From DATKEG01 sp035544515 (GTDB taxonomy: Bacteria > Acidobacteriota > Vicinamibacteria > Fen-336), in contig DATKEG010000113.1 of NCBI GenBank assembly GCA_035544515.1, forward strand, positions 1-6,222: a stretch of 6,222 nucleotides of DNA, read 5' to 3'. The notes under the pieces were generated by a model. It made no database searches. It was not told where the DNA came from and saw only the letters and a list, made by a program, of their open reading frames with translations. Of this stretch, positions 1 to 5,606 are shown one piece after another (within the stretch, counting starts at the first letter, position 1; each line of letters begins with the position of its first letter). The translations under genes and the position numbers were made by a program.

Positions 1-268
1 CGCGCTCGGCGGTGGCGCGATAACGTCCCGGCGGAAGGTCCACCTCGAGCCGGCCGGGCGCGATGAAGTGGTGCTCGTCGCCCTTGTGGTACGCGGGCAC
101 GCCGGGCGGAGTGACCGGTGCCCCGGTCGCGTCGGTCAGGTCGATGCGAGTGGGCCCGGGCGTGACCAGTCGAAGCGTTGCGTTCGACAGCGCGCTGCCC
201 TGCGGCACGGCCGCGCAGACGGCCAGGAGCACGGCACTCGTCGCCACCTTCTGCATGAGGGCGATCAT
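1..268 (-). CDS. N-terminus of an exported protein, possibly a CehA/McbA-like metallohydrolase (partial, runs off the left edge)
   Basis: An open frame on the minus strand starts at ATG 268 (a second in-frame ATG, codon 5, lies at 256) and stays open to the window edge, giving 89 codons. The first 27 or so residues look like a Sec signal peptide: a short basic start (MQK), a hydrophobic stretch (VATSAVLLAVCAAV) and a small-residue cleavage region (PQGSALS). The mature part has a beta-rich look, with IDLTDATGAPVTPPGVPAY, then KGDEHHF, then LEVDLPPGRYRATAER. The 'LPPGRY' turn resembles carboxypeptidase-regulatory-like folds, and the combination of a D-x-x-G-x-P-x-x-P-P-G strand with 'LPPGRYRxxxERG' is what I recall from N-termini of CehA/McbA-family (PHP-type) metallohydrolases. 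The catalytic domain would be outside the window, so the family call is tentative; the signal peptide and open frame are solid. No strong ribosome site decides between the two starts. The gene diverges from the Uma2 gene. Confidence 0.65.
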   Translation of the reverse strand, partial: MIALMQKVATSAVLLAVCAAVPQGSALSNATLRLVTPGPTRIDLTDATGAPVTPPGVPAYHKGDEHHFIAPGRLEVDLPPGRYRATAER

Positions 269-372
269 ACTCGTCGCGCCTGGCCTCTCGGTTCTGAGAT
301 GCCTACCTCGGTCACGTGGTCATCGAGAACCGGAACGCACTCCAAAGCCGTGTCCCTTCTGGCCGTCGATTG

Positions 373-385
373 GTTGCAAAGCAAC
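373..385. promoter_or_regulatory. Short perfect inverted repeat in a divergent spacer, possible operator
   Basis: GTTGC-AAA-GCAAC is a perfect 5-bp inverted repeat with a 3-bp centre. It sits about 53 bp upstream of the Uma2 start and 105 bp upstream of the divergent minus-strand gene, in the only sizeable intergenic gap on the left side (269-438), which is visibly less GC-rich than the genes. Position and symmetry fit a dimeric regulator site, but a palindrome this short can arise by chance and I see no convincing -35/-10 pair beside it. Confidence 0.2.
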
Positions 386-438
386 GGACCTTCGCTGTCC
401 ATTCGCCGTGCCACGATTCGCCTTGTCGGAGGTGAGTC

Positions 439-1101
439 ATGGCGGGCGAGCGGAATCTTGCGGCTGCGTCGGACGGGGGCATAGACTGGACTCGTGCAGC
501 ACCTGCGGAGCGCCGAGGGTTGAAGCGAGCGACGTACGAAGACGTGCTGAGCGCCCCCGAGAACAAGGTGGCGGAGATCCTGGATGGCGAGCTCTTCTTG
601 AGCCCGCGGCCGGCGTCGCGGCACTCGGTCGCGTCCTCCAGCCTGACCCGCGCCCTGGCACCGTTCGACGACGGGCCAGAGGGCCGCGGAGGCTGGTGGA
701 TCCTCTTCGAGCCCGAGCTCCATTTCGGCGAAGACGTGGTCGTGCCCGACCTCGGCGGTTGGCGGCGTGTGCGCATGCCGGCGATGCAGGACGTGGCCTT
801 CTTCTCCCTCGCTCCCGACTGGGTCTGCGAAGTGCTTGCTCCCTCCACTGAGCGGATCGACCGCGGCCGGAAGCTTCGGATCTACGCCGAGGCGGGGGTT
901 GCGCACGTGTGGCTCGTGAATCCGGTCGAGCGCACGCTCGAGGTGCTGCGACTGCGGGACGGCGCATGGACGATCGTCGCGGTGTGCAGTGGCTCCGACG
1001 CGGCCCGCGTCGAGCCCTTCGACGCGATCGAGCTGGCCTTGGGTCGTCTCTGGGTGGATTCGCCGGCCTCGCCGGACCCGTTGCGGGAAGCCCAGGAGTA
1101 G
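439..1101 (+). CDS. Uma2 family (DUF820) putative PD-(D/E)XK endonuclease
   Basis: A 220-residue protein whose whole length matches the Uma2 pattern. The N-terminal part has the family's 'ATYEDVL...PENKVAEILDGELFLSPRP' sequence (residues 31-58), followed by a helix with R61-H62. The core reads ILFEPELHF-GEDVVVPDL (88-105), then PDWVCEVLAPST (127-137), then RKLRIYAEAGVAHVWLVNP (144-162). D104, E131 and K145 are the likely PD-(D/E)XK metal-binding and catalytic residues; E51 is also usually conserved. The C-terminus ends with the family-typical FDAIELALGRLW. The start is well supported: GGAGGTGA at 428-435 puts the GGAGG core 6 nt before ATG. Uma2 proteins are widespread and multicopy in some genomes; the nuclease role is predicted from fold and the biological role is largely unknown. 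No toxin, antitoxin or methylase partner is fused to it. It appears to be monocistronic, with a decayed region behind it. Confidence 0.93.
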   Translation: MAGERNLAAASDGGIDWTRAAPAERRGLKRATYEDVLSAPENKVAEILDGELFLSPRPASRHSVASSSLTRALAPFDDGPEGRGGWWILFEPELHFGEDVVVPDLGGWRRVRMPAMQDVAFFSLAPDWVCEVLAPSTERIDRGRKLRIYAEAGVAHVWLVNPVERTLEVLRLRDGAWTIVAVCSGSDAARVEPFDAIELALGRLWVDSPASPDPLREAQE

Positions 1102-1223
1102 CGGGCGAATCGTCGGGGCCGCTCGTGAACCTGCAGGAGGTCGGCGGCAAGTGCAAGCCGTACCAGGTTCGGCAGGTGCTGAAGCTCATCGACCGGTAAT
1201 AATCTGAGGCTGGACGACAAATC

Positions 1224-1367
1224 GTGAAGGACTATCACATCAACATCTTCTGGAGCGACGAGGACGGCGGCTACATTGCCGACATCCCCGACCTCGTGGC
1301 GTGCTCGGCGTTTGGCACCACTCCAGCGGAGGCCCTGATGCGACGGACGGCCGTGAGGGCGGGATGA
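1224..1367 (+). pseudogene. Truncated HicB-family antitoxin
   Basis: A GTG-started frame of 47 codons encodes the N-terminal half of a HicB-type domain: VKDYHINIFWS, then DEDGGYIADIPDL, then CSAFGTTPAEAL. This is the characteristic HicB beta-sheet and its following 'C-S-A-F-G-x-T-P-x-E-A-L' helix start. Family members of this type run to about 70-75 residues, continuing with a helix and a proline-rich tail; here the similarity stops after EAL (about 1339) and the frame ends nine codons later at TGA 1365-1367 with unrelated residues (MRRTAVRAG). No frame nearby resumes the missing helix, so this looks like a deletion or recombination rather than a one-base frameshift. No intact hicA toxin precedes or follows it. 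The GTG has no good ribosome site; the nearest purine run (GAGG, 1206-1209) is too far away. A short functional protein cannot be excluded but seems unlikely. Confidence 0.75.
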
Positions 1368-1413
1368 TCGGCTGACGGTGGCGTTGGGACGTCTGCGCGT
1401 GGAGTCGCCAGCC
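1366..1413 (+). pseudogene. Remnant of the C-terminus of a second Uma2 gene
   Basis: In the frame starting at 1366 the codons read DRLTVALGRLRVESPA, which lines up with the end of the upstream Uma2 protein (IELALGRLWVDSPA, residues 197-210). At DNA level, 1384-1413 and 1039-1068 agree at 24 of 30 positions, and five of the six differences fall in third codon positions, the pattern expected of two diverged coding copies. The frame is blocked upstream by TGA at 1354-1356, and nothing recognisable of the nuclease core precedes it. It begins directly where the HicB similarity ends, so the two fragments look joined by a deletion. Beyond about 1413 the frame runs on without recognisable similarity to TGA at 1513-1515. 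The match is short, so the call is moderate. Confidence 0.45.
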
Positions 1414-1545
1414 CGGGCGGGTGACGGACCTGGTCCTTCCGACTGCAGAGATATGCTTCTCACGGCTGGTCGCTCTCCCCTTCCGGCCTTGGCACTGGGA
1501 TGCGCGTCAGATTGACGGGCCCCCGGTCCGCCCGAAAGGAGTAGC

Positions 1546-2055
1546 ATGAGCGCGATGTCCGATCAGCCCCTGACGTTGGCCGTTCTCGCTCAGTTCCACC
1601 GCGACGTGATCCTGCCGGACGTCGAACGTGTCGTAGGCGCGCTCGAGCTGCGCATGGATGCTCGGTTCGATGCCGTGTACGGGCATTTTGACGCCGTCTA
1701 TCACCGGTTCGATCGGCTGGAGACCGAGTACCAGATGCTCGTCGCGGGACTCCGGCAGGTCGAGGAGCGGCTCGCGTCGGTCGAGCAGCGACTCGCGTCG
1801 GTCGAGGAGCGCGTCGCGGGGCTGGATGCGCGCGTGGCCGCGCTCGAGCAGCGTGTCGCGGACCTGGTACATCGCGTGGCGGCGCTCGAAGAGCGCATGA
1901 GCCGGGTCGAGGAGCGCCTCGAGGACCTGGGGCAGCGCCTGACGGCCGAGGAGTCAGGACAACAGCGCGTGGCCCTCCGCGCCGAGCTGCTGGAGTTGAA
2001 GGCCCAGGTCCAGGCGCTCGAGGGCCGACTGACCGCGCTCGAGTCCGAGGTGTAG
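1546..2055 (+). CDS. Coiled-coil protein of unknown function
   Basis: A 169-residue soluble protein with no signal peptide or membrane segment. Residues 1-40 form a probable helical head (LTLAVLAQFHRDVILPDVERVV). Residues 41-131 are 13 uninterrupted heptads. Core 'a' positions are F41, F48, F55, Y62, L69, L76, L83, V90, V97, V104, V111, M118, L125, and 'd' positions are V44, V51, L58, L65, V72, V79, V86, L93, L100, L107, L114, V121, L128. Most heptads from residue 69 end in Glu/Gln-Arg. At about 133-147 (TAEESGQQRVALRAE) the register shifts by two residues, then a second coil resumes (L148, L151, V155, L158, L162, L165). The ribosome site AAAGGAG (1535-1541) is 4 nt before the ATG, favouring this start over the ATG at codon 4. 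I do not recognise a named family. The head and the FDxVYxxFDRLETEYQ segment recall short hypothetical proteins of environmental bacteria. It likely forms a parallel oligomer acting as a scaffold; partner unknown. Confidence 0.85.
   Translation: MSAMSDQPLTLAVLAQFHRDVILPDVERVVGALELRMDARFDAVYGHFDAVYHRFDRLETEYQMLVAGLRQVEERLASVEQRLASVEERVAGLDARVAALEQRVADLVHRVAALEERMSRVEERLEDLGQRLTAEESGQQRVALRAELLELKAQVQALEGRLTALESEV
1666..1938 (+). repeat. 21-bp periodic (heptad-encoding) tandem array of 13 units
   Basis: The stretch encoding residues 41-131 divides exactly into 13 units of 21 bp. The best-conserved neighbours are units 6 and 7 (1771-1812), which differ in protein only at one Gln/Glu (LASVEQR, LASVEER); units 1 and 2 (FDAVYGH, FDAVYHR) are also near-copies. 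This suggests growth by duplication of single heptad codon blocks followed by divergence. It lies wholly inside the coiled-coil gene and keeps frame, so copy number could change without breaking the protein. Confidence 0.75.
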
Positions 2056-2099
2056 GCGCCGGCGGCAGCCCCTCGCGGCGTCTGGTCGAGGCCCTGGAA

Positions 2100-3656
2100 T
2101 CACGGGCTCCGCGTGAGCTCCCAGAGACGGACGCCGGGCGCCGCGGCCACGGTGCGTACCTTGAGCCCCTCCAGGCGTGCCGTGTTCCGGAGTCCCGAGC
2201 GTTCCTCCTCTTCGAGCAGGATCATGAAGCCCCGGTCGCGGATGCCCCGCAGCCAGCCCTGCAGCACCGGGCCGTCGTCCGGGCAGGTCCGGCGCGTACA
2301 GACGAGGGCGCCGGGCAGCCGGCCGCGCGCATAGAAGAGGAAGGGCTCGCCTGCGTACCGCGAGACCATCAGCGGCGCGCCGGGTGCGGCACGGCGCGCG
2401 GCCTCCCCGATGATCGGCTCCACGTCGTGCCGCACGTCGAACAGGAAGTAGCGGCGCACGTCGTTGTGGTACGGCCGGACGCGGTGCGCCACGCTCTGGC
2501 CGCTCCAGACGAGGCCGGCGATCGCTGCTGTCGCCGCGCCCACGCGCTGTCCCCCGCTTCGACCCCCCAGCCGCGCGGCGAGGCCCGCGAGGTGGACGAG
2601 GCCGGCCGCGACCATCAGGACGATCGGCGGCGCCGCGAACAGCAGAAGGCGCCCGTGGTTCATCACGTAGCGGCCGAGCAGGACGGCGGCCACCGTCGCG
2701 GCTGCCGGAGCCAGGCACAGTCCGGCGAGCAGGCTACGATGGGGCCGCGGCCATGCCCACAGGCCCACGACCGCGAGGAGCGCCGCGACGGGCCACACGC
2801 CCGGGAACAGATAGGGCAATGAGACCGCGAAGTACCGCCACGCCAGGGCGGCCGCCCGCACCAGTGGCGCCCGGGACGTCTCGACGCTCACCTCCTCGCG
2901 CCAGGTCTCCTGCAGGCGCGGAAGCTCCGACTGCGGCCCGAGCACGGTCCCGTACGCGGCGGCGAACGAGAGGGTGAAGAAGGCGGCGGCCGTCCAGGGA
3001 AGCGCGCTCCGGCGACCGCACCGCCAGGTCATCCACGCGAGCGTGGGGCCGACCACGAAGTTCCCTCCGAAGGAGACCCAAGGCGTGGCCATGGCACAAC
3101 CGACGAGGGCGGCGCCGAGGGCGCGGCGGCGGCCCGGGCGGGCCCCCGGCGCGGCGTCCACGGCTTCGAGCGCGAGGCACGGCACGAGCACGGCGAGAAG
3201 CAGGTCGAGGCTGTATGGCTTCAGCTCACGCGAGTAGTACACGAGCGCCGGCAGACCTGCGGTGACCCACAGTGCGGCGATGATCGTCCAGGCTGAAGCG
3301 CCGAGCCGGCGCGCGAGCGCCGCCAGTACCGGTAGCGCCAGGACGCCGGCCACGAGCGGAAGGAGGCGCAACGAGACTTCCGGCGGCAGGAACGGGAGCG
3401 CTCCGGTGGCCTTGACCGCGGCCAGGAACCCGAGCGGAACGGGGTGCAGGTCCTGGAGCAGCCGGTCGAGCGGCTGCCCCGCGATCCGGGCGACCCAGGC
3501 CTCGTCCCGCCAGAACGGCTTCGTCCACAGCCACGCGACGCGCGCGACGATGGCGACGGTCATCGCGAGGGCAGCGGACGCGCGCACGGGGCAGAGCGTA
3601 ACGCACGAGGCCGGCTTGACCCAGGGGCGGAGTCGGGATATCAGTTCGCCGCTCAC
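2100..3656 (-). CDS. GT-C superfamily (ArnT/PMT-like) membrane glycosyltransferase
   Basis: An integral-membrane protein of about 518 residues counted from GTG 3656. After a first hydrophobic span (about residues 25-45) comes FWRDEAW (48-54); the D51-E52 pair in the first outside loop is the hallmark acidic motif of GT-C enzymes using polyprenyl-phosphate sugars. HPVPLGF (71-77) and YSRELKPYSLDLLL (141-154) are further typical elements. I count about ten or eleven membrane spans up to residue 390, then a soluble tail (395-518) containing HNDVRRYFLFDVRHDVEPI and SRYAGEPFLFYARGR, as in other GT39-like proteins. The predicted role is transfer of a sugar from a lipid carrier outside the cytoplasmic membrane; the acceptor is unknown. 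The start is uncertain. The frame extends to ATG 3746, but that would overlap the divergent GT2 start and add an Arg-rich stretch unlike a real N-terminus; GTG 3587 and ATG 3563 are shorter choices. It converges on the coiled-coil gene with a 44-bp gap. Confidence 0.9.
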   Translation of the reverse strand: MSGELISRLRPWVKPASCVTLCPVRASAALAMTVAIVARVAWLWTKPFWRDEAWVARIAGQPLDRLLQDLHPVPLGFLAAVKATGALPFLPPEVSLRLLPLVAGVLALPVLAALARRLGASAWTIIAALWVTAGLPALVYYSRELKPYSLDLLLAVLVPCLALEAVDAAPGARPGRRRALGAALVGCAMATPWVSFGGNFVVGPTLAWMTWRCGRRSALPWTAAAFFTLSFAAAYGTVLGPQSELPRLQETWREEVSVETSRAPLVRAAALAWRYFAVSLPYLFPGVWPVAALLAVVGLWAWPRPHRSLLAGLCLAPAAATVAAVLLGRYVMNHGRLLLFAAPPIVLMVAAGLVHLAGLAARLGGRSGGQRVGAATAAIAGLVWSGQSVAHRVRPYHNDVRRYFLFDVRHDVEPIIGEAARRAAPGAPLMVSRYAGEPFLFYARGRLPGALVCTRRTCPDDGPVLQGWLRGIRDRGFMILLEEEERSGLRNTARLEGLKVRTVAAAPGVRLWELTRSP

Positions 3657-3706
3657 ACCGGCATACCGCCACCAGACACGGAGGCGCCTCTGACGCCGAG
3701 GGCGGC

Positions 3707-4642
3707 GTGAAGTCCGCGGTCGCAGGCGCACGCGAGCCGGCCCCACCCCTGCCCTTGGTGTCGGTCATCGTTCCCGTCTTCGACGACGAGCCCGCGCTGC
3801 GCCGGTGCCTGCGCGCGCTCGAAGCGCAGTCGTACCCCGCTGCGCTCTACGAGGTCGTGGTCGTGGACAACGGGGGCAACCCGCGCATCGACAGGATCGC
3901 CCGGCGGTTCCGGCGCGTCACCCTCGTCCGGGAGGAGGCCGCCGGCGCCTACGCGGCGCGCAATCGCGGCGCCGCCGTGGCCCGCGGCGACGTGCTGGCC
4001 TTCACCGACGCCGACTGCATTCCCGGCCCGCGATGGCTCGAAAGAGCCGTGGCCGCGCTCGACCACGCGCCGCGCTGCGGCCTCGTGGCCGGGCGCATCG
4101 ACGTGTTCGCGCGCGATCCGCGGCGGCCGCGGCCGAGCGAGCTCTACGAGAGCGCGGCGGCTTTTCGCCAGAAGGACTACGTGGAGCGATGGCGGTTCGG
4201 CGCGACCGCCAACCTGATCACGCGGCGCGGCGTGTTCGAGAGCATCGGCGGCTTCGACCGACGGCTGCGCTCGCTCGGCGACCGCGAATGGGGCATGCGC
4301 GTGTTCCGGGCGGGATACGACCTCGTCTACGCCGACGACGCCGTCGTCCGGCATCCCGCGCGGGCGTCGTTGCCCGACCTCTGGAGGCGCGCGGCGCGAA
4401 CGGCCGGCGGCTTCTTCGACCTCTCCGGCGCGGCCGGATACACGGCGCGGGCAGCCTGGCGGGATGCGTGGGTGGGCCTCGTGCCCGCGAGCCATCTCGT
4501 GGGCCGCCCGCGCGGCCCGTCGGGCGTCCCGTGGGGCCTGCGGGAGCGCGCCACGGTCGCGGCGGTCGGACTGTCCATCATCGTCGTGCGGGTCGCCGAG
4601 CTGACGCGGCGCGCCGTGGGCGGCGAGCCGCGGCGACGGTGA
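3707..4642 (+). CDS. Family 2 glycosyltransferase (GT2, GT-A fold)
   Basis: A 311-residue GT2 enzyme that should transfer a sugar from a nucleotide-sugar donor. The GT-A start is canonical: VSVIVPVFDDEPALRRCLRAL (18-38), YEVVVVDNGG (48-57), then GAYAARNRGAAVARGDVLAF (80-99) leading to the DxD metal site T-D101-A-D103-C. Further on are CGLVAGRIDVF (124-134), GATANLITRRGVFESIGGFD (165-184), and GDREWGMRVFRAGYDLVYADDAVVRH (191-216), where D192/E194 occupy the place of the usual catalytic-base 'ED' motif. The last 30 residues include a hydrophobic segment (ATVAAVGLSIIVVRVAEL, 282-299) that may anchor it to the inner face of the membrane. The GTG start is chosen because GAGGG (3698-3702) lies 4 nt before it and leaves a short lead into the core. 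It diverges from the GT-C gene across about 50 bp and heads a run with the next GT2. Substrates cannot be read from the sequence. Confidence 0.93.
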   Translation: MKSAVAGAREPAPPLPLVSVIVPVFDDEPALRRCLRALEAQSYPAALYEVVVVDNGGNPRIDRIARRFRRVTLVREEAAGAYAARNRGAAVARGDVLAFTDADCIPGPRWLERAVAALDHAPRCGLVAGRIDVFARDPRRPRPSELYESAAAFRQKDYVERWRFGATANLITRRGVFESIGGFDRRLRSLGDREWGMRVFRAGYDLVYADDAVVRHPARASLPDLWRRAARTAGGFFDLSGAAGYTARAAWRDAWVGLVPASHLVGRPRGPSGVPWGLRERATVAAVGLSIIVVRVAELTRRAVGGEPRRR

Positions 4643-4644
4643 CG

Positions 4645-5571
4645 ATGAGCGGGATCGATCTCACGATCGTGATCGAGTGCACGACCGGCGAGATCACCGG
4701 CCGCTGCGACGGCGCGGCCAACCTGGCCGCCTGGCTCGCGCAGGCGCGGGAGTTGTCCGGGCGCAGCGAGGTCGTGATCGCGGCGCCGCGGCCCGTACTC
4801 CCCCCCGACGGCGGCGCCGGGGGGGTGGAGGTCCGTGGCCTCGAGGTGGCCGGCGCCGGCTACTACGCGCTCAAGAACGCCGGCGCCGAGGCCGCGCGCG
4901 GCGAAATCGTTCTGTTCACGGACATCGACTGCCGCCCCGCTCCATCGTACCTGGTCACGCTGCTCGAGGCCTTCCGCGATCCGGGCGTCGCCTGCGTCGC
5001 CGGGAGGAGCTTCTACGACGGCGAGGGCCTCGTCACCCGCCTGAACACGGCCCATTCGTTCGGCGACCTGCATCGGCAGCCGGGTTACGTGGAGCGCGGG
5101 CTGGTGCTCAGCCACAACGTGGCCGTGCGCCGCTCCGCGCTGCAGGCCCAGCCGTTCGGGCCCTATGCCGGCCGCATCGGAGGCGACCGCCATTTCCTCG
5201 ACCGGGTCCGAGCCGCAGGCCACCGCGTGCTGCTCGTCCCCGGCCTCGTCATCCACCACGAGGACATCAGCTACAACCTGCGCGGCACGCTGGAGCGCCA
5301 CCTGCGCGAGCATCTCCTTCCGGTGCACTACGGGACCGTCGGCCAGCGCTTCTCGGCCGCCTGGACCGTGGCCTCGGTCCTCGCGCTGCGGCCGTTGCTG
5401 CGGCTCAAGCGCGTGGCGCAGGCGGGGCCGCGCGTGGGGCTCGGCGGCCGGCACTGGCCGGCCGCCCTGCTCGTCAACGCGGGCTACTGGGCGTTCGACC
5501 TCGCCTGCGTGTTCGCGGTGCTGGCGGTGCCTCGCCTGCGGCGGCGCTGGCTGCGCTTCGTGTACGGCTGA
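4645..5571 (+). CDS. Family 2 glycosyltransferase, divergent N-terminus
   Basis: A 308-residue protein beginning 2 nt after the previous stop, so translation is probably coupled; the ATG lacks a strong ribosome site of its own (GGTGACG lies in the end of the upstream gene). The donor-binding centre is clear: GYYALKNAGAEAARGEIVLF (72-91), then the DxD site T-D93-I-D95-C, and VACVAGRSFYDGEG (115-128). VLSHNVAVRRSAL (154-166) and IGGDRHFLDRVRAAGHRVLLVPG (178-200) correspond to the acceptor-side helix and acidic motif of GT2, with D181 as a candidate base. HH-E-D (204-207) follows. The C-terminus has hydrophobic stretches (about 240-252 and 272-296) that may bind the membrane. The start is odd: instead of 'IPxYN' the first strand reads LTIVIECTTGEI, and the second-strand 'VVDNGS' is replaced by VVIAAPRP. 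It is only distantly similar to its upstream neighbour, so they are probably not recent duplicates. Likely the same glycan pathway. Confidence 0.88.
   Translation: MSGIDLTIVIECTTGEITGRCDGAANLAAWLAQARELSGRSEVVIAAPRPVLPPDGGAGGVEVRGLEVAGAGYYALKNAGAEAARGEIVLFTDIDCRPAPSYLVTLLEAFRDPGVACVAGRSFYDGEGLVTRLNTAHSFGDLHRQPGYVERGLVLSHNVAVRRSALQAQPFGPYAGRIGGDRHFLDRVRAAGHRVLLVPGLVIHHEDISYNLRGTLERHLREHLLPVHYGTVGQRFSAAWTVASVLALRPLLRLKRVAQAGPRVGLGGRHWPAALLVNAGYWAFDLACVFAVLAVPRLRRRWLRFVYG
4800..4825. repeat. C7/G7 inverted repeat inside the second GT2 gene
   Basis: Seven C (4800-4806) and seven G (4819-4825) flank a 12-base GC-rich centre, forming a perfect 7-bp all-GC stem. It encodes the PPDGGAGG stretch (about residues 53-60), a low-complexity loop just before the nucleotide-binding core. 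Both homopolymer runs are places where polymerase slippage, or a read error, would shift the frame. The frame is intact as given. Confidence 0.6.
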
Positions 5572-5606
5572 CCGCGAGCACGACGACTCACGAGAAGGAG
5601 GCCGTG

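Noticed and set aside
311..318. CACGTG-centred palindrome near the minus-strand gene start
   Set aside because: Only the six central bases are symmetric; such a hexamer is common by chance in GC-rich DNA.
63..851. Open frames on both strands across the left gene, the spacer and the Uma2 gene
   Set aside because: Their products have no family features and no good ribosome sites; the Uma2 reading frame and the signal-peptide-bearing minus frame account for the coding signal.
1125..1199. Short GTG-started frame (24 codons) ending QVRQVLKLIDR before the HicB fragment, as a HicA gene
   Set aside because: It resembles only the first helix of HicA, lacks the catalytic histidine region, and is too short to call; it is kept only as a speculation within the scar finding.
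1489..1503. Sigma-54-like promoter (TTGGCAC ... TGC) about 45 bp upstream of the coiled-coil gene
   Set aside because: The GG-to-GC spacing is one base short of the strict sigma-54 arrangement and the TTGCA/T element is incomplete, so a chance match is more likely.
2056..2099. Bidirectional terminator between the convergent coiled-coil and GT-C genes
   Set aside because: The GC-rich stretch can form only a weak 5-bp stem (CGCCG/CGGCG) with a long loop, and there is no T-run on either strand.
4327..5454. Long open frame antisense to the two GT2 genes
   Set aside because: It is explained by high GC; the product has no recognisable motifs and is Arg/Pro/Ala/His-rich, while the sense strand carries clear GT2 motifs.
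3707..5571. Tandem GT2 genes as a recent duplication
   Set aside because: Similarity is limited to family motifs (the NAGA/NRGA-DxD region and VAGR); the N-termini and C-terminal halves differ too much for a recent copy.
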